From Heracleum sosnowskyi (lineage: Eukaryota; Streptophyta; Magnoliopsida; Apiales; Apiaceae), in contig JAUIZM010000017.1 in assembly GCA_030848705.1 (NCBI GenBank), forward strand, positions 1 to 64,000: a stretch of DNA of 64,000 bases, written 5' to 3'. Numbering within the stretch: position 1 is the stretch's first letter; the number at the start of each line of letters is the position of its first letter. The notes below the pieces were generated by a model. The model worked only from the letters and a program-made list of their open reading frames with translations, made no database searches and was not told where the DNA came from. Shown one piece after another: positions 21,956 through 34,400 of this stretch. A program made the position numbers and the translations under genes.

Positions 21956-23124
21956 TTAATACATGAATTGGTAAGGACAATTTCTTTTATCATGGTTTGC
22001 TCCTTCCTCATTACATTTTCCGCACTTTTGTGGCTTGGCTTTTGAAGTCGAAGTTTCAACATCACTTTTATATCTTCCCATTTTCTTTCGTCCCGTAGTT
22101 TGTGACATTGGAGGATTGAATATTGGATCATGTTGGTAGTCATCTTGATTAAATGACTCATTCATTCTTTCATTATGTTCCTCTTCCAGAAAAGCATTTT
22201 TCACGTTACACTTCTCTCTCTCAATTAAGTTCATCACGTATTTGAACCGTGGGGCAGAGCAACTACCAATAGCACCCAAACTTTGAAAAGATTTGCACAA
22301 TGCACTATACCTTGACGTTTGTGAAGCACCTTCCTTAGCAAGAACAGGAGGGGTATAAGGTAGAGGTCCAAAAATTTTGTTGTCATTCATTGTCCACCTA
22401 GGCATGATGTAATTGTTTGGTATTTCAGTTTTATCCATCTTGTCTAGGTAACGGATCATGTGTCTACAAATCATCCCGGAATGCTCAAATTTCCTACAAA
22501 TACATTTAATCGTTCCATCCACGGAAACCGTTAACCGATACCTTTTTCTATAATTCTCCGGAATCGTAGTCTTCTCGACCAAGTACAATTTAAAAAAATA
22601 AGTTCCACATATTCATCAAAAAAAGAATGTGTGGACTCGCTTCTTGAGGTAGTGGTCATACCGGCGGCAAAGTATTGTTTCGTGTAAGCACCAATCCATT
22701 GACTTCTAATACGATACATTTCACTTAGCCAAATATGACTCTCAAGGTCATACTTTTGGACCAATTCCTCCCACCGACCTTCGAATTCCGTGGGTGTCAA
22801 TGACTTGTACACACATGCATTAAAATCTTCGTTGAATTCCAGATAGTTGGTGTACAAACTAGATAACTTTGCGGGGAACTTACTACTTATATGCCATGTA
22901 CAATATATATGCTTTGTTTGTGGTAGTACCTCGACAATAGCATTTCCCAAAGCAATGTCTTGATCGGTGATGATTGTAATGGGTGCTTTGTTGTCAACGG
23001 CTTCTAACCATGTTTTGAAAACTCATTTATAAGATGTCTCTTTCTCATCCCTTATGAGTGCAAATCCAAACAAAATATTTTGATAGTGGTGATTTACCCC
23101 CGTAATAGGTATGAAAGGCATACA
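21956..23124 (-). pseudogene. MULE transposase (FAR1/MURA type), C-terminal half
   Basis: Minus-strand continuation of the gene begun at 38753. In order: [20 protein letters not shown] and DQDIALGNAIVEVLPQTKH (the MULE DDE domain region), CTWHISSKF, then after a frame break near 22600 a SWIM zinc finger (CICRKF ... CRHMI, C-x-C-xn-C-x-H) and a C-terminal zinc knuckle CGKCNEEGANHDKRNC. Damage: a stop replaces a Trp after KETSYK (near 23020); the stretch between SFFDEYV and the SWIM finger is shorter than usual and out of frame. Such proteins cut and paste Mutator-like elements; this copy cannot make one. Confidence 0.85.
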
Positions 23125-23129
23125 ATACC

Positions 23130-24190
23130 TGTTGGGATTTATGGGTGATAGCATTGAAATAACTTAACTTTGATTGTACTTAATTTTTCAAATTAAGTAG
23201 AACATACTGTCATAGCCAAAGTATGTTCTTATAATCAGTATGTAATGTTATTCTAGTTGTATTGTTTGAAAGAAGTTCACTTATGTGTTCAAGCCTCAAA
23301 GAATGCTTTTTGGATGACAACATGAATAAAGGTTACTGTCCTAAAGCTGTGACAGTAAGATTACAAGAAGACAGAATGTTGCAAGTCACGACAGCATATT
23401 CACTCTGACAGCAACATTGGCGGAAGACTACGCGACAGCAACTATTGCCCTCGACAGCAAGTTTGGGATCCTCGACAGCACTCTATGCGGGGAACTCATA
23501 CAGTCATACTGTCACCAAAAGATCATTCCTGTGACAGCAAGCTTTGCGGCAAAAGTAACTGTCTCAATAAAGATCCTTATGCTAGGTATCTTTCTCAGTC
23601 AAATCCCGTGACAGTTTAAATGTTCAAGAAACAGGCGTGATGCAGTATCCCTAAGCTGCACCAAGTCTGCAAGACTACGACAGAAGCTTCAAGCACTGCA
23701 AAACAAAAGCGAATCAATTCAAGAGCAAGGTCAAGTCTTTATCTGCTGAATTGGTTTAGCTGGAAATGGAATGAATCTAGGTTGCTTTCTTTGTAATGTA
23801 TATCTGACATGTTAGCAATTTAGGAAAGTCACATGGGTAAGACAATCTGTAAGAAGCTGCCACTTGACAGTGACAGCAGCTTCACAAACCCGTGACTGAT
23901 AGTGATAGGGTTAGTCTTATACCTACTATCAATTCATTCTAGAATTGTAACGAAGACAAGCAAGTGTCTTTGAAGAAAACCCGAAGCTCGAGAATTCTTT
24001 CTTGAGGTTGTAGCAACACTTTGCAAAATAAATAAAACATTTATTTTGTGAATCTTGTTCTTACTGAATACTGTTCGTGATTGCATATATTGCTGATAAC
24101 GTTTAATCTTGATTTTAGTTGTTGAAATTTAGATTGAATTTTATCAGTATTGCATTCATCCCCCCCTTCTGCAATACACAAGGACTAACA
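23130..24190 (+). repeat. 5' LTR of the SIRE-type element
   Basis: TGTTGGGATT to GGACTAACA, 1061 bp. It holds about 16 CTGTC/GACAG words, most in TGACAGCA or TACTGTCA context. Relative to the 3' LTR it has an extra 8 bp at about 23501-23515 (CATACAGTCATACTGTCA) and a C-run of 7 instead of 12. Confidence 0.95.
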
Positions 24191-24192
24191 AC

Positions 24193-24204
24193 TGGTATCA
24201 AAGC
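24193..24204 (+). other. Primer-binding site (initiator Met tRNA)
   Basis: TGGTATCAAAGC two bases after the LTR matches the usual plant Copia site TGGTATCAGAGC except for one base. Confidence 0.9.
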
Positions 24205-24241
24205 TTTCAGATTAACATACATATCTGAGATCCTGAAGAAA

Positions 24242-26860
24242 ATGCAGAAATCAAACAGTATCAAGATCCCAGCATTTGATAAAGAGAACTACAACATTTG
24301 GAAAAGAAAAATCTTGTTGTTTATCAAAGCTGCAAATCCACTATACCCAGGTATACTCGAGAATGGTCCTTTCATACCAAGAAAGGAAATTGAAGCCACA
24401 ACAGTGAATGGTGAGATTGTTCCTGCACATTGGGTTCCCAAAGATCCCTCAGAAATCTTGGAACCTGAAAAGGAGAAAATGGTGCTAGATGATCATTTGC
24501 AACTTATCTTGCTCGATTCTCTCACGCTGGATAAAGCCATGTGTGGAAGTGTGATAAGCTGCACATCAGCCAAGGAGATGTGGATCAGGTTAGCCTTACT
24601 CTGTGAAGGAAGTGAAGAGGTTAAGGGCAACCAAAGGCAAATTCTAATATCTCAATATGAGGCATTCATGGCCAAGCCTGGTGAAGACTTAACCTCCATG
24701 TTTGAAAGGTTCAGTAAGCTCTTAACTGAATTACAGATACATGCCAAGTACTATGACAGAAAAGAATTAAATGTCAAGTTCCTGCTCACACTGCCTGATC
24801 ACCTTGAACACAAGACAACAGCCATACGAGAAGGAAGAGATCTCAACAATATAACTTTTGAGACACTTTATGGTATTCTGAAATCTTATGAACTCGAACT
24901 CTTTCAAAAGAGAGCCATACAAAGTGGAACAATGAACAAGATGGCTAATATGTCAAGTGCCCTAGTAGCACATGTGCCAAGGATCACACAGCCAAGTGAA
25001 GTACTACAGATCACACCATCAACCCCAACACAGACCTTGAAGATAGAAGAGGTGGTTGAAGATGATGAGAAAGTGGTACTACAGCTCAAAGATGTGGAAG
25101 ATGAAGACTTCTACACAATGGAGGAACTGGAAAGCATGGACAACCCTACTATGGCTTACATGGCCAAAAAGTTCAAGAACTTTAGGTTCAAGAAGGATAG
25201 GTCATACAAGCCTCAAGGCCAAGCATCCAAGTTCAGCAAAGGAAGCTCATCAAAGGCTGCTGTGGGAAGTTCAACCAAAGGAGGATACAAAACTGGATTT
25301 GTGGATAGATCAAAGTTCAAATGTTACAACTGTGGAGAACCTGGTCATTTTGGTACTGAATGCAAAAGACCCAAACAGGTTCAAAGATATGAGAAAGGAA
25401 CTGGTGGATACTCCAAGAAAAATCAAGGTAGAGCCTATGTGGCTGAAGGAAAGTGTTGGGATGATTCTGATGATGAAGAAGAGGAAGAATATGTCAACCT
25501 AGCTCTCATGGCTAGCACTGATGAGGTAGCATCAACACCTTCAAGTCAGGTACCTTCACTTGTCTTACTTGATATGTCTACTGATGAGTATAAGAAAACC
25601 ATTAAAGACTTAAGTGCTGAAATGTTCAATGTCTATACTAGCTTGTCTGCTGCTAATGAGGAAATCTCTAGACTAAGTAAGCTAAATGAAACACTTCAGT
25701 CTGAAAATGATTCTCTTGTTCTCAAAACCAGTTCACTAGGCTCTTTAGCTCAAGAGAATGCTAAACTTAAAAATGAATTAAAATGTGCTAAGGAGGTTGA
25801 GGAATTCCTGAGGAATGAGATTGCTGAAAATGAATTTAAGATTAAGGCCTATAGAAACTCATCAAAGATAGTTCAGGATTACAATGATAAGCATACAGAA
25901 AATCAGTCTGTTGGTATAGGTTTTTCTTATGGTAGAAGACCTGGAAAGGAAACTGTGATTCAAGATTGTCCTGGAAATGCTGCTGTCAAACCCACCATTC
26001 TCAAGAAAGTTAAAACTCCTATTTTCAAAGCTGCTGAAATTGAGTTTGATGAAGAAGCCATGCTCATCAAACAAGAAATTCTTGATGAGGATGAAGGTGT
26101 TGACAGCACATTCAAGGATGGAAAGGATACTGTCACAATCCCCAAGACAGTAAACTTACCAAGCAATCAGACAGTAAGTTCAAAAGATGCTGTCACAGTT
26201 GGCAAGACAGAATCTTTCAAAGATACTGTCAAGAATGGTTCCAAGACAGCAACTTTCAAACCTTCTGTCAAGACAGTAGGAATAAAAGATACTGTCAAGG
26301 AAAGTTCGACAGCAACTTCTGAACATACTGTCAATCCAGTAACTCCCAAGTCTAAAAACAGAAATGGTAAGGTAGGTGTCAATAAAGGAAATGGATACAC
26401 TAATGTTGGAGGTGCTTCTAGGAAACTGTGCAATAACTGTGGATCTACTCATCACTTAACACATGTTTGTAAGAAACCAATTGAGGATAAGATCAATGCT
26501 ACTGAACTCAATGGTAACTTACACAGAACCCCCCTTATGCATAGAACTATGAGTGTCTGTAATAACATTGATTGTATGCCATGTAAAATCACTGCCATGA
26601 GTACATGCTTTAACTTACCTGTTCTCTCTACTGAAAAATGCTCATACCTAAACACTGTTGAGACTTCTGAGCCTGCTGGCAACAGCAAAAAGGCTTCATC
26701 CACTAAGAAAAGGACCAAGTCCAATTCTAAACCTAAGTGGGTGAAAAGAGAAGTCAAACAGGAAGTCTTTGATAATGCTTGTGATGTTGTGACTGAAAGA
26801 AACTCAGGAAACACTGAAACTGCAGGACCCAACAAAGATTGGGTACCATATGCAACTTAG
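24242..26860 (+). CDS. gag: gag polyprotein of the SIRE-type element
   Basis: Start taken at 24242 (MQKSNSIKIPAFDKENYNIW) because it lies downstream of the LTR and primer site and opens the conserved gag-N motif; the frame extends upstream into the LTR. A Copia-type gag/UBN2 domain covers about residues 1-230, then a zinc knuckle CYNCGEPGHFGTEC, an acidic stretch, a coiled-coil-like segment (EEISRLSKLNETLQSENDSL), and a second knuckle-like CNNCGSTHHLTHVC. Between them is a segment rich in DTV/KTV/DAV residues encoded by repeated CTGTC/GACAG words. About 872 residues, ending at TAG 26858-26860 with the frame open beyond. It would form the particle that packages element RNA in the cytoplasm. 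Confidence 0.9.
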   Translation: MQKSNSIKIPAFDKENYNIWKRKILLFIKAANPLYPGILENGPFIPRKEIEATTVNGEIVPAHWVPKDPSEILEPEKEKMVLDDHLQLILLDSLTLDKAMCGSVISCTSAKEMWIRLALLCEGSEEVKGNQRQILISQYEAFMAKPGEDLTSMFERFSKLLTELQIHAKYYDRKELNVKFLLTLPDHLEHKTTAIREGRDLNNITFETLYGILKSYELELFQKRAIQSGTMNKMANMSSALVAHVPRITQPSEVLQITPSTPTQTLKIEEVVEDDEKVVLQLKDVEDEDFYTMEELESMDNPTMAYMAKKFKNFRFKKDRSYKPQGQASKFSKGSSSKAAVGSSTKGGYKTGFVDRSKFKCYNCGEPGHFGTECKRPKQVQRYEKGTGGYSKKNQGRAYVAEGKCWDDSDDEEEEEYVNLALMASTDEVASTPSSQVPSLVLLDMSTDEYKKTIKDLSAEMFNVYTSLSAANEEISRLSKLNETLQSENDSLVLKTSSLGSLAQENAKLKNELKCAKEVEEFLRNEIAENEFKIKAYRNSSKIVQDYNDKHTENQSVGIGFSYGRRPGKETVIQDCPGNAAVKPTILKKVKTPIFKAAEIEFDEEAMLIKQEILDEDEGVDSTFKDGKDTVTIPKTVNLPSNQTVSSKDAVTVGKTESFKDTVKNGSKTATFKPSVKTVGIKDTVKESSTATSEHTVNPVTPKSKNRNGKVGVNKGNGYTNVGGASRKLCNNCGSTHHLTHVCKKPIEDKINATELNGNLHRTPLMHRTMSVCNNIDCMPCKITAMSTCFNLPVLSTEKCSYLNTVETSEPAGNSKKASSTKKRTKSNSKPKWVKREVKQEVFDNACDVVTERNSGNTETAGPNKDWVPYAT

Positions 26861-29800
26861 AAACATTCTGTTTTGCAGGGTAAGAAGAAAAATCAGGTCA
26901 TGTGGATTATTGACAGTGGTTGCTCAAGACACATGACAGGTGATAAAGCCCTGCTATCACATTATGTAGAGAAAGATGGCCCAATCATAACCTTTGGAGA
27001 CAACAGCAAGGGTTACACAGTGGGATATGGCTGTCTGGAAATTGGAAATGTTGTCATTGAAGATATTGCTCTTGTGGATGGATTGAAGCACAACCTACTC
27101 AGTGTCAGCCAATTCAGTGACAGAGGATTTAAGGTTGACTTTGACATGATGGTGTGCAACATCTATCACAAGAAGGATGGAAGCCTCTCTCTAAAAGGGG
27201 TCAGAAAAGGAAGCCTGTTTGTTGCTGATCTAAGCTCAACAAAGAAGGATAAAGTTTACTGTTTTTACAGCAAAGCTACTGTTGGTGACAGTATGCTTTG
27301 GCACAGGAAGCTCTCACATCTCAACTTCAAAACAATGAACATTCTAATGAAGAAAGAGTTAGTGAGAGGTTTGCCCCAACAGGAATTCTGTCAAGAAGGA
27401 TTGTGTGAAGATTGTCAAATGGGCAAACTGAGAAGAGCTGTGCACAAGTCCAAGCAAGTAAACACCAACACAGAAGCACTCAAGTTAATTCACATGGATC
27501 TCTTTGGACCAGTCAATGTACCATCTATGGCCAGAAAGAGATATGCCTTAGTAATGGTGGATGATTACTCAAGGTACACTTGGGTGAAACTTCTTGAATC
27601 CAAAGATGAAGCTGCTCAAGTGATTATTGATCAAGTCAGAGTTCTTGATAGAACCCCAAACTCAAAAGTTCAAATCTTGAGGAGTGACAATGGTACAGAA
27701 TTCAGAAATGCCACACTTGGAAATTTCTGCAAAGATGAAGGAATTGTACAACAATTCTCTGCTGCAAGAACTCCACAGTGGAATGGAGTTGTAGAAAGAA
27801 AGAACAGGACTCTCATTGAAGCAGCTAGAACTATGTTGCATGATGCTAAGCTGCCAACATATTTCTGGGCTGAAGCTATCAACACAGCCTGTTATACTCA
27901 GAACAGAACCATGATCAACAAAACTCATGCAAGCACACCTTACTGTCTGCTAACTGGAAAGAAACCTACTGTCAAATATTTTCATGTGTTTGGAAGCAAA
28001 TGCTTTATGATGAAGGACAATCATGAGAAGAAAGGAAAATTTGACACCAAGGCTTTTGAAGGACTATTCATGGGTTACAGCACAGAAAGGACTGCCTACA
28101 GAGTTTATGTTATGGAACACAGGATTATTGAAGAAAGTGTTAATGTCACATTTGATGAAACCAAGTTTCCAGGACTGCATGAAGAAGGAAAGATGCAGAC
28201 ATTCAGATTTGAGAATCAAGGATACCTGGAAGCTGAGGAGATTGTGGATGAAGAACCTAGCTTCACTCAAGTTGTTGAAGTTGATAAAGATACTGTCAAT
28301 GCCACTACTGTCAACCAAACTCCAGCTCAATCATAGACCATATCCTCTAACATTCATGACAGTGATGACTCTGGAGACAATGAAGAACATGGTGGAGACA
28401 ATGGAATTGATGAGCATTCAACTCAACAAGCTGAAGCAAATGTTCATGTTCAATCAAGTAGCTTGCCCAGAATCACCAGGTGGAACAAGGATCACACAAA
28501 TGACCTTATCATTGGTGATCCTAATTCTGGAGTGAGGACAAGGAACAAAGTCTCTGCTGACAGCATGTTTTCATGCTTCCTGTCACAAATGGAACCCAAG
28601 ACAATTGATGAAGCATTGTTGGATTCTGACTGGGTGATAGCCATGCAAGAAGAGCTAAATCAGTTTGAAAGAAACAATGTATGGAAATTGGTTCCAAGAC
28701 CTAAGGGAAAGTCAGTTATTGAGACCAAGTGGGTTTTCAGAAACAAACTTGATGAAAATGGATTGGTGACAAGGAACAAAGCAAGGCTAGTGGCTAAAGG
28801 TTACTGTCAACAGGGGGGAATAGATTATGATGAGACATTTGCTCCTGTTGCAAGACTTGAAGCTATAAGAATCTTTCTAGCTTATGCTGCACACTGCAAC
28901 TTCAAAGTATTTCAGATGGATGTCAAAAGTGCCTTTCTAAATGGAGAGCTGGAAGAAGAAGTGTATGTGGAACAGCCACCAGGGTTTGAGGATGCTGAAA
29001 TGCATAATTTTGTGTACAAACTCTTCAAAGCTTTGTATGGACTAAAGCAAGAACCCAGGGCATGGTATGACACACTTTCCACCTTTCTTCTGGAAAACCA
29101 GTTTACCAGAGGAGTGGTGGACAAGACACTTTTCTACAAACATCATGGCAAGGACATCATTCTGGTACAAATCTATGTGGATGACATCATTTTTGGTTCT
29201 ACAAATGAGAAGCTGTGTGAGAAGTTTTCCCATCTCATGAGCAACAAATATGAGATGAGCATGATGGGAGAACTGTCATTCTTTCCGGGGTTACAAATTC
29301 TTCAACAAACTGATGGAATCTTCATAAGTCAAGCTAAGTATATCAAGGAACTTCTCAAAAAGTTCAACTTGGAAGATTCATCTCCTGCAAAGACACCAAT
29401 GTCCACAGCAACTAGTCTGGATCTTGATCCTAAAGGAAAGAAAGTTGACTCAAGCACCTATAGAGGCATGGTAGGATCCCTCCTATACCTAACTGCTAGC
29501 AGACCTGACATCATGTTTGCTACATGTCTCCGTGCAAGGTTTCAAAGTGATCCAAAGGAGTCACACTTGGTAGCCATCAAGAGAATATTTAGATACTTAA
29601 AAGGCACTCCTAACCTAGGCCTTTGGTATCCTAAGAATACTGGATTTGATCTAATTGGTTACTCAGACTCAGACTATGCTGGATGCAAGATTGACAGAAA
29701 GAGTACTACTGGTAGCTGTCAATTTCTTGGTGGAAGATTGGTCTCATGGTTTAGCAAGAAGCAACATTCAGTTTCTACCTCAACTGCAGAAGCTGAGTAC

Positions 29801-30121
29801 ATTGCTGCAGGCAATTGCTGTGCACAAATTCTATGGATGAAAAGTCAACTTCTAGATTATGGTCTAGTGTTAAGAGAAATTCCTATTTACTGTGACAACA
29901 CTAGTGCCATAGCCATCTCAGACAATCCAGTTCAACACTCTAGGACAAAGCACATTGATATAAGACATCACTTTATCAGAGAGCATGTTGAACAAGGAAC
30001 TGTGAAGCTGATTTATGTCCCAACTGACAAGCAACTTGCTGACATCTTCACTAAGCCATTGGATGAAGCAACCTTCAACAGGTTGGTAAGTGAATTGGGA
30101 ATGCTGAATCTGGTATGTTAA
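26861..30121 (+). CDS. pol: pol (protease, integrase, RT, RNase H), in frame with gag, with one internal TAG
   Basis: Continues in the gag frame after the TAG. Protease [10 protein letters not shown] (about 26912); integrase zinc region [10 protein letters not shown] ... CEDCQMGKL; catalytic core [33 protein letters not shown]; a second in-frame TAG at 28334-28336 (after TPAQS); reverse transcriptase [36 protein letters not shown]; RNase [28 protein letters not shown], ending [12 protein letters not shown]. All expected motifs are present. Only the two TAG codons separate this from one gag-pol open frame. Whether they are nonsense mutations or read through cannot be decided from sequence. Confidence 0.9.
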
Positions 30122-31452
30122 TTTACTAAGGTTTCTAAATTTTCAATTCTTACTGAAGCTCATGACAGCAACTTCAAACCTGCTGTCAAGAGAAGTTACT
30201 GTCTACTTGGTTTATGTCTGTTATTTGACAGCATGTGTTGATTTGACTTTTCATGTCAGTATTTTGTGCCAGTCTCATACTTTTAAACCGTGTATGACTT
30301 TAATGTGGTTATCCGTTAAGTTTGAGAGTTAAAAATCTGTTCCATTGGACTTTCACACTCTTTTGCATTAATCTGTAGGATTAAAGGAGGACACGACCAT
30401 TAATTACTTTTGTGGTAGTTGTATGGGTACTCTAACTGTTGACCATTAGACTTTAATCCTTAGACGGTTTTGCCTATAAATTAACCTTAGGTTTCACCAG
30501 TCTGCTCTCAGTTTTAAAGTAAATAATGGAAAACAAAGTAGGAATCGAAGTTGGTCTAAAGAAGTGTGATAGTGAACCCGACAATGAAGAGATCGATGAG
30601 CTCTTTGAAATGCTGTTGGACGCCATGGATGAGATAGACGAGGAAAAGGAGGCCAAGGCTAAGGAAGAGGAGGCCAAGGCTATGGAAGAAGAGAAGGAGC
30701 TTCAGGCACTTCTTGAAAAAGAAGGCCGCTCTGAAGAAGAGATTAAGGAAGAAGTCTTAGAACTAGTTGATAAAATCATAGAATGATGTACTCAATGTTC
30801 AATATTAATGATTTTATTAACAATAATAAAAGTTCCTGTTTATGTGGTTACTGAGTTTATGACTTGTCTGTGTAACTTGCTTAATATCTGTGTTTGAAAG
30901 ATTACATTGCTAAATTCATATTCTGTTAATTTTAGGTTAAGTATATGAGCAACGCATTCTAATTAGTTCCTGACAGAAACAATTTCCCATTTAAATTACT
31001 GTCACAAAGAAGGATACTGTCCCGTGTCTCTTGACAGCAACCTTCTTGACAGCAGGGAAAGACTTTCTGTCACGACCTTTAAAGGATACTGTCACTCAAA
31101 TGCTTAACGGTGACAGCATGTTTTTGCGCAATAGTTGCTGTCGCGCAAAACCTACTGTCACCACCACTTATTACTGACAGATTGTTTCTAGCGCACAGGT
31201 TACTGTCAACAATAGTGGACCGTTGTAATTGGATATTCACCCCACGATTGACAGTGAATAACGGGCAGTAACTCACGTGTTAAGAGAGTGGGTTAAGACA
31301 CGTCCTTTAACTCCACTTTTTGAGCAAACGTTTGAGATACCCATATTTATTCTCCAGTTACTCAGACATATCACTCTCACAAAACTCAAGGCAAAATACT
31401 TTTCTTCAAGCAAAAAGCTACTTTCTCACTTTCTTCTTTTCTTGAAATCTCA
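30122..31452 (+). other. pol-to-ORF3 spacer, dense in CTGTC/GACAG words
   Basis: Non-coding apart from the small frame at 30526. Between about 30960 and 31260 I count 13 CTGTC or GACAG words in 300 bp (TACTGTCA, TTGACAGCA, GTGACAGCA). A TATA-like TATAAATTAA lies at about 30473-30482, some 45 bp before the small frame, so an internal promoter is possible. Confidence 0.6.
30526..30786 (+). CDS. Small acidic, Glu-rich reading frame in the SIRE-type element
   Basis: 86 codons, MENKVGIEVGLKKCDSEPDN... followed by EIDELFEMLLDAMDEIDEEK and alternating Ala/Lys/Glu (KEAKAKEEEAKAMEEEKEL), predicting a charged helix or coiled coil. The start context is AATAATGG. It has no domain I recognise and could be a chance frame, but it is intact, compact and sits in an otherwise non-coding spacer downstream of a TATA-like sequence. 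Confidence 0.4.
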   Translation: MENKVGIEVGLKKCDSEPDNEEIDELFEMLLDAMDEIDEEKEAKAKEEEAKAMEEEKELQALLEKEGRSEEEIKEEVLELVDKIIE

Positions 31453-34400
31453 ATGGCCCCCAAACAGACTCTCTCTCAAACAAACTTTGCTGGCATCTTT
31501 TCCCCAAATGATGCTGGTGAAGGTTTCAAAGGACTAGTGTTTTTCTTGAACAAGTCCTATCTCGGTTATGCCATAACCTCAACCCCCATTCTCGACTTAG
31601 ACAGACTTGAGGCGTTTTGGCAAACTGCTGTTGCTCAAACTGAGGGTGAGAACCCTGGTATTCAATTCACAATCTCTGGGCAACAATACATTCTCACAGC
31701 TGAGGTCATCAATACTGCTCTTGGAATTACACTGGAAGAAGGCCAAAACTTTGCTCCACTTGCTAATGATGACACTCTGAAGAAGCTCTTCTTGAAGATT
31801 GGGTATGCATGCCCTATTCTCGAAGAGGGAACAACCAAGTGGTACCCGTCTGGTGAAATGGACAGGAAGTATCTAAGGAAGGAGTGGAGCATGATATTTG
31901 ATGCAATGGTCAAGGTGTTCTCTACCAAGTCCACAGGCTGGAATGGGATACCCTCCTACATCAAGAAACTGACACATTCTCTTGTCCATGGATACAAGGT
32001 GAATGTTGGAGCTCTCCTCATGGCACAACTCAAAGCTGCCATAGGTAAGAAGGTATCACACTACCCTCGCTTTCTTATGTTGTGCATTAATTCATTCTGT
32101 GATTTTAATGATGCTGCTCCTCGTTTAGAGGCTTGCTCAGTTTTGAAAAAGAACACACACACACACTATTATCATCACACAATCTCAATGCACATATTCC
32201 AATTTGTTTCACTCAGCACATGGTTGATCAAGTGTCCAACCTTGATTATCCATTACCTTCTGGTTATGATTCTTTTTCTCTTGAGAATGAAACTGAATTA
32301 GACCCAAATTCAGTTAACCCCCATTCAACACCATACACTCAGCCTAGGCCCTCTAGACTTCCCAAAGCCCAAAGAGAAGCCTTGCAAGAATCCAGAAAAA
32401 GATCCTTAGAAGCTGATGTTGGTGGTAGCTCTGTTAGTCAAGAGGGAGACACTGCACCTAGTGCAGCAAATAAGGAAGGTAGTCAAACAGAACCCACAGT
32501 GGTTCCCCCTGAGCCTAAGAAGAAGAGAGCTAGGAGGACCAAAACCACTGTCAGCCACCCTGCAGTCTCCCAAAAGACTGTAGAGGAAACCAGGGAAATA
32601 AACTCCTCCCTAGATGTGCCTTCTCAACAAGGGACATCTATTGAAATTGGCCTGTCTCCCAAGGCACCCTGTACAGAGTCTGCACAAACTCATGGTTCCC
32701 AACCTGAGATACCCCCACTTGAAGAAACACACAGTGAGTTAGGGCACAGTGAGGATTTCTCTACTCCTATTGATGGTTCACATGTTTCATCTGTGAATCA
32801 GCCCCCACTCTCTACTACACTTTCACCTTCTTCCTTCCCTACACATTCTTTTGTTTCTTCTCCACAACCTAGAGAAGGGGACAGTCCCAACCCTTCAGGT
32901 TTTGATCATCCATCTCCAATCATGGATGAGCCCCCATCTAGTGGTCCACAAGAACCCATTTCTCAAAGTGAGATGGACACCACTCCTCCAAACACTGAGC
33001 TAGGGCAAAGTGGTATTTTGTCAGAAAATGAAACAACCAACACTTTGTCTGATCTCCAAGGAGCATCTTACCTTCAGGAAGATGCTGTCACAGCCTCTGT
33101 TGCTGTCAAAGACACTGGGGATGCTACTGTCCTGGACACAGCTACTGTCAAAGGTGGAGAGAAAGATACTGTCACTACAGAACCTACTGTCACTCCACCT
33201 CCCAAAGATGCTGTCATGCCAGAACCTGCTGTCCAGACTCCAACTGACAGTACCATTCCTACTCAAGATGCTGTCCAGCCCTCCCAGCCTGATTTTGATG
33301 CTGTACTTGTTGAGGATGCCTCTGATGATGACCTACCTCTTGCCAAACTCCTAAAGGTACATTCTAGATCTTCTCCTTCCATGCATGTTAGTACTGCTCA
33401 TACCCATGCATCTAGGTTGAGTGAGGGTGTGCAAAAGAAAAGAGAGATAAAAGAAAAGAGAGGTGAGCATAAAAATGAGAGGCAGCCAAATGAGCTGGCA
33501 AAAGGAGAGGGACTTGAGCATGTCCAGAGAGATATTGAGGGAGCCCACACTATTCAGGCACTAGGCCTTGAGAGTCAAACTGTGAGGGGTGATGAGATCA
33601 CTCAAAAACACCCTGCAAGTGTGAGAACCCCCATAGCCTTCAGGCCCCTGTCTTTTCCTTCCCCTCCAAGAAGGTTAAGGTCTGGTGGCCCCTCTGCTAC
33701 TTTTGGTAACAGGATTGCAGCTCTTGAAGGACAGTGTGCTACTTTGGACTCCAAACTGGACTCTCTCTCTCAACTGGTGGTTGATGGTTTTGCTGCTACT
33801 CAACTCTCTATTCAGTTCCTTACTGACCTGGTAGCTGCCAACTCAACTAAGGGGGAGAAGGTAGCAAGATCAGAATCATTGCCTATTCAAGAATCAGGTG
33901 GAACTCAGGGGGAGCCTGTAGCTGTGGAGACCAGAGGGGGAGCTAAAAGGAAAGCAATGTCTAAGTGGGAGCAAGTCAAACCAAGCAGTGCAAAACCACA
34001 GGATAAAGCTGAAAAGCCTGTTGAAGTGGAAATGGATGGAGAAAGGGTGTTAATGTCAAAGGAAACTCAAGATGCATTGCAAAGAAGACCTGCATCTAGA
34101 CATCCAATCTTGCCTCCTGTGGTGATTAGAGAACCTACTCCAGAAACTCAAGAAACTGCTTTACAGAAGAAATGGAGAGAAATGGAGGAACAAAACAAAC
34201 TTGGGAAAGGTAAAGGGAAACTGCCTGAATCCATTCATGGTGGAATTATTTGGACAAATGGCACTGAATTTGATCAAGAGGAAGCCAATGTCTTGATGGT
34301 GGATTACAGGGAGAGCACATTACACAACCATGACAGTAAGTTTAGCAGTTTGGTGGAAGAAGCAATGAATGCTCCTAGCAACCGTCCAACCAACACCACA

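Noticed and set aside
24119..24241. Upstream extension of gag into the LTR
   Set aside because: It would cross the LTR end and the primer-binding site; the conserved gag start is at 24242.
26167..26835. Long minus-strand frames opposite gag
   Set aside because: Shadows of the gag frame with no start context or domain.
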